Shown in pieces: positions 5,683 through 6,837 of a stretch of DNA of 6,837 bases. Each line of letters begins with the position of its first letter. Within the stretch, counting starts at the first letter, position 1. The notes under the pieces were generated by a model. The model did no database searches, was not told the DNA's origin, and saw nothing but the letters and a program-made list of their open reading frames with translations. Source of the DNA: Actinomycetes bacterium (lineage in GTDB: Bacteria; Actinomycetota; Acidimicrobiia; Acidimicrobiales; SZUA-35). Both the position numbers and the translations under genes were made by a program. The stretch lies in assembly GCA_024227975.1 (NCBI GenBank), contig JAAETV010000250.1:1-6837 (forward strand), written 5' to 3'.

Positions 5683-6639
5683 CTACCAGCTGATCCACGA
5701 GCCGTGCGGGTCGCTGATACCTACGATGTCGGTGCCGTTTCGTGCGGTGATGAAGAACGCGGCGCTGCCTGCATCGGGTGGCGGTCGGAGATCGACGGTC
5801 AGTCCGCTGATCACCCCCGGACCCTCGTTGGAGAGCCACACGATGTCCGGGTCTCGAGCGAGTCGCTCAGCGAAACGCTTCCGATCCGCTCTCGATATGT
5901 AATTGAGGACAGCGGAATGGAACACGACCGGGGTCGCTCCCGTCGGGACGAGTGCCAGTGCGTCGTCGATGGTGTCGACGAGGTCGCCTTGCAGCATCAG
6001 CGGTGGATCGTGTCGAGCCATCGCCATTGCGGCTCGGAGTCGAGCCAGTCGGGCGTGGTGTTCGGGCCAAATCAGTGCTTCGAGCCATGACTGGCTGGCG
6101 CCGTCGGTGATGTCGAGCGGGTTCAGATCTATCCCGATCCGTGCCACGACCTCGGGAAGGACGGTGGGAATGAGCACAGATCCGTTCGTGGTGACATCGA
6201 TGCGAACCGGCGAGTCGGCGACGAGGGCGGGCTGGCCGTCGTAGGAGATGCGATACCGGTCGGGATAGAGGCACAGTCCTGCGGAACAACCGACTTCGAT
6301 GAGCGCTATCGGTCCTGGAAGCTGGCTGAGCACAGGCAGCAGGGTGGCGGTCCTGGCTGCTTCGTTGGTTTGGGTCGAGTGTTCCCTCATGACCGCACTG
6401 ACCTCATCCCACGAGGACTCGACGTAGGTGATGAAGTCGTCGGGGTCGTCGATTGGTGCGCCTAGCAGTCGCCCTGATGCGAACAACAAGTTCGGCTGGC
6501 GTTTCGGGGCCGGGAGCTCCTCCAGCAGCTCAAGCAGCGAAGCACTCCCGCCGACGGCACGGGCCAGCCGCTCATAGGTCGGCGACGATCCGGCCGCTTC
6601 GTACTCAGCAAACAGGTCGTACCGCCCCTTTGTATCCAC
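5683..6639 (-). CDS. DUF2332 family protein
   Basis: This 318-residue protein matches the actinobacterial DUF2332 family, whose function is unknown. Its hallmarks are in order: an N-terminal helix with A16-AGSSPTYERLARAV, KRQPNLLFASGRLL (46-59), the Q90-TNEAARTATLLP segment, E115-VGCSAGLCLYPDRY-129, IGIDLNPLDITD, GDLVDTIDDALALVP, VVFHSAVLNYIS and a C-terminal GISDPHGSWISW. The EVGxSAGLxL stretch looks like a nucleotide- or SAM-binding glycine loop, so a methyltransferase-like fold is plausible but unproven. The start is GTG (6637-6639), the first start codon in the frame; no Shine-Dalgarno or -10 element is evident. The length is close to family norm. It is soluble, with no signal peptide. 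The broken accessory-like gene begins 43 nt downstream. Confidence 0.85.
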   Translation of the reverse strand: MDTKGRYDLFAEYEAAGSSPTYERLARAVGGSASLLELLEELPAPKRQPNLLFASGRLLGAPIDDPDDFITYVESSWDEVSAVMREHSTQTNEAARTATLLPVLSQLPGPIALIEVGCSAGLCLYPDRYRISYDGQPALVADSPVRIDVTTNGSVLIPTVLPEVVARIGIDLNPLDITDGASQSWLEALIWPEHHARLARLRAAMAMARHDPPLMLQGDLVDTIDDALALVPTGATPVVFHSAVLNYISRADRKRFAERLARDPDIVWLSNEGPGVISGLTVDLRPPPDAGSAAFFITARNGTDIVGISDPHGSWISW

Positions 6640-6773
6640 CCACCGAGTCTCGCCCGACGGGGGTCAGGTGGTGTGGATCCGGCGCGGCTCGGTCACTCGC
6701 CAACATCGCCATGGCAGCTCCGGCCCCCGGCGTGCGAGCGGACCGACAGGGTGTGCGCCACTACATTGTCGGC
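6640..6773. other. Divergent intergenic spacer
   Basis: These 134 bases separate the divergent starts of the DUF2332 gene and the probable methyltransferase. Apart from the TACATT element near its right end I see no repeat, RNA gene or clear hairpin. Any DUF2332 promoter must lie here, but I could not recognise it. Confidence 0.6.
6762..6767 (+). promoter_or_regulatory. Putative -10 element (TACATT) for the right-edge gene
   Basis: TACATT fits TAnnnT and is followed by GTCGGC and the ATG at 6774, a 6-nt spacing suited to leaderless transcription. No -35 hexamer is convincing at the usual distance. Confidence 0.5.
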
Positions 6774-6837
6774 ATGGTTGGCGCCGATATGGAGGATCTC
6801 CCCGAGCACGTCGCAGCGAACCGGGGCTATTGGGATG
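6774..6837 (+). CDS. N-terminus of a probable class I SAM-dependent methyltransferase (partial)
   Basis: The frame opens with ATG at 6774 and reads MVGADMEDLPEHVAANRGYWD before the window ends. The pattern 'H-x-x-x-NRxYWD' is typical of the first helix of class I SAM methyltransferases, which continues as (D/E)xxAxxY before the glycine-rich SAM loop. The SAM-binding motifs are beyond the edge, so the call rests on about 12 residues. ATG 6774 is preferred over the in-frame ATG at 6789 because of the TACATT 6 nt upstream. It is transcribed away from the DUF2332 gene. Confidence 0.5.
   Translation, partial: MVGADMEDLPEHVAANRGYWD

Noticed and set aside
5356..6090. A 244-codon plus-strand open frame opposite the DUF2332 C-terminus and the nitrile-hydratase-like gene
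   Set aside because: Long stop-free antisense frames are common in GC-rich DNA. The DUF2332 motifs on the minus strand are unmistakable, and this frame has no recognisable domain.

Overview
This 6.8 kb window is GC-rich DNA with strongly G/C-biased third codon positions and many GTG starts. It looks like an actinobacterial (Actinomycetota) chromosome. The family mix fits that: a LigD-type ATP-dependent ligase domain, a mycobacterial-style dUTPase, an oligoribonuclease, a DUF2332 protein and an actinobacterial acyl-ACP thioesterase. Acidimicrobiia is my best guess for the class, but this is inference. There is no rRNA, tRNA, CRISPR array, transposase, phage gene or recognisable defence system. 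The window reads as densely packed core/housekeeping sequence.

Layout. 1-129 (+) is the 3' end of an unidentified gene. 157-741 (-) is an unknown protein resembling bacterial extracellular sensor/lipoprotein domains but with no visible signal peptide; its 3' end holds a perfect 18-bp inverted repeat. 758-1762 (+) is a stand-alone ATP-dependent DNA ligase, followed directly by 1771-2142 (+), a small degenerate RsbW-like (GHKL) protein. An exact 18-bp tandem duplication sits where this pair meets the convergent MFS transporter at 2173-3498 (-). Upstream of the transporter on the same strand is dut at 3544-4002 (-). It is divergent from orn at 4032-4625 (+), with only 29 bp between their starts. 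orn converges, with a 5-nt gap, on an acyl-ACP thioesterase at 4631-5389 (-). Upstream of that on the minus strand are a frameshifted nitrile-hydratase-accessory-like gene (5399-5639) and a DUF2332 gene (5683-6639). A divergent 134-bp spacer then leads to the first codons of a probable SAM methyltransferase (6774 to the window edge).

How the genes relate. dut (removes dUTP) and orn (finishes RNA decay to mononucleotides) are nucleotide housekeeping; the ligase seals nicks. The small GHKL protein may be a regulator translated with the ligase. The minus-strand run DUF2332 - accessory-like gene - thioesterase is tightly spaced and may be one transcript, but no shared pathway is evident.

The most interesting signals are not new genes. 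(1) A TAnnnT hexamer lies 5-7 nt upstream of five start codons, three of them as GGTAGC(G/C)T, which suggests leaderless transcription. (2) A G6 run appears to break the nitrile-hydratase-like frame. (3) There is a perfect 18-bp hairpin inside a coding sequence. (4) The GHKL protein has lost its N-box residues. I found no convincing undescribed multi-gene system.
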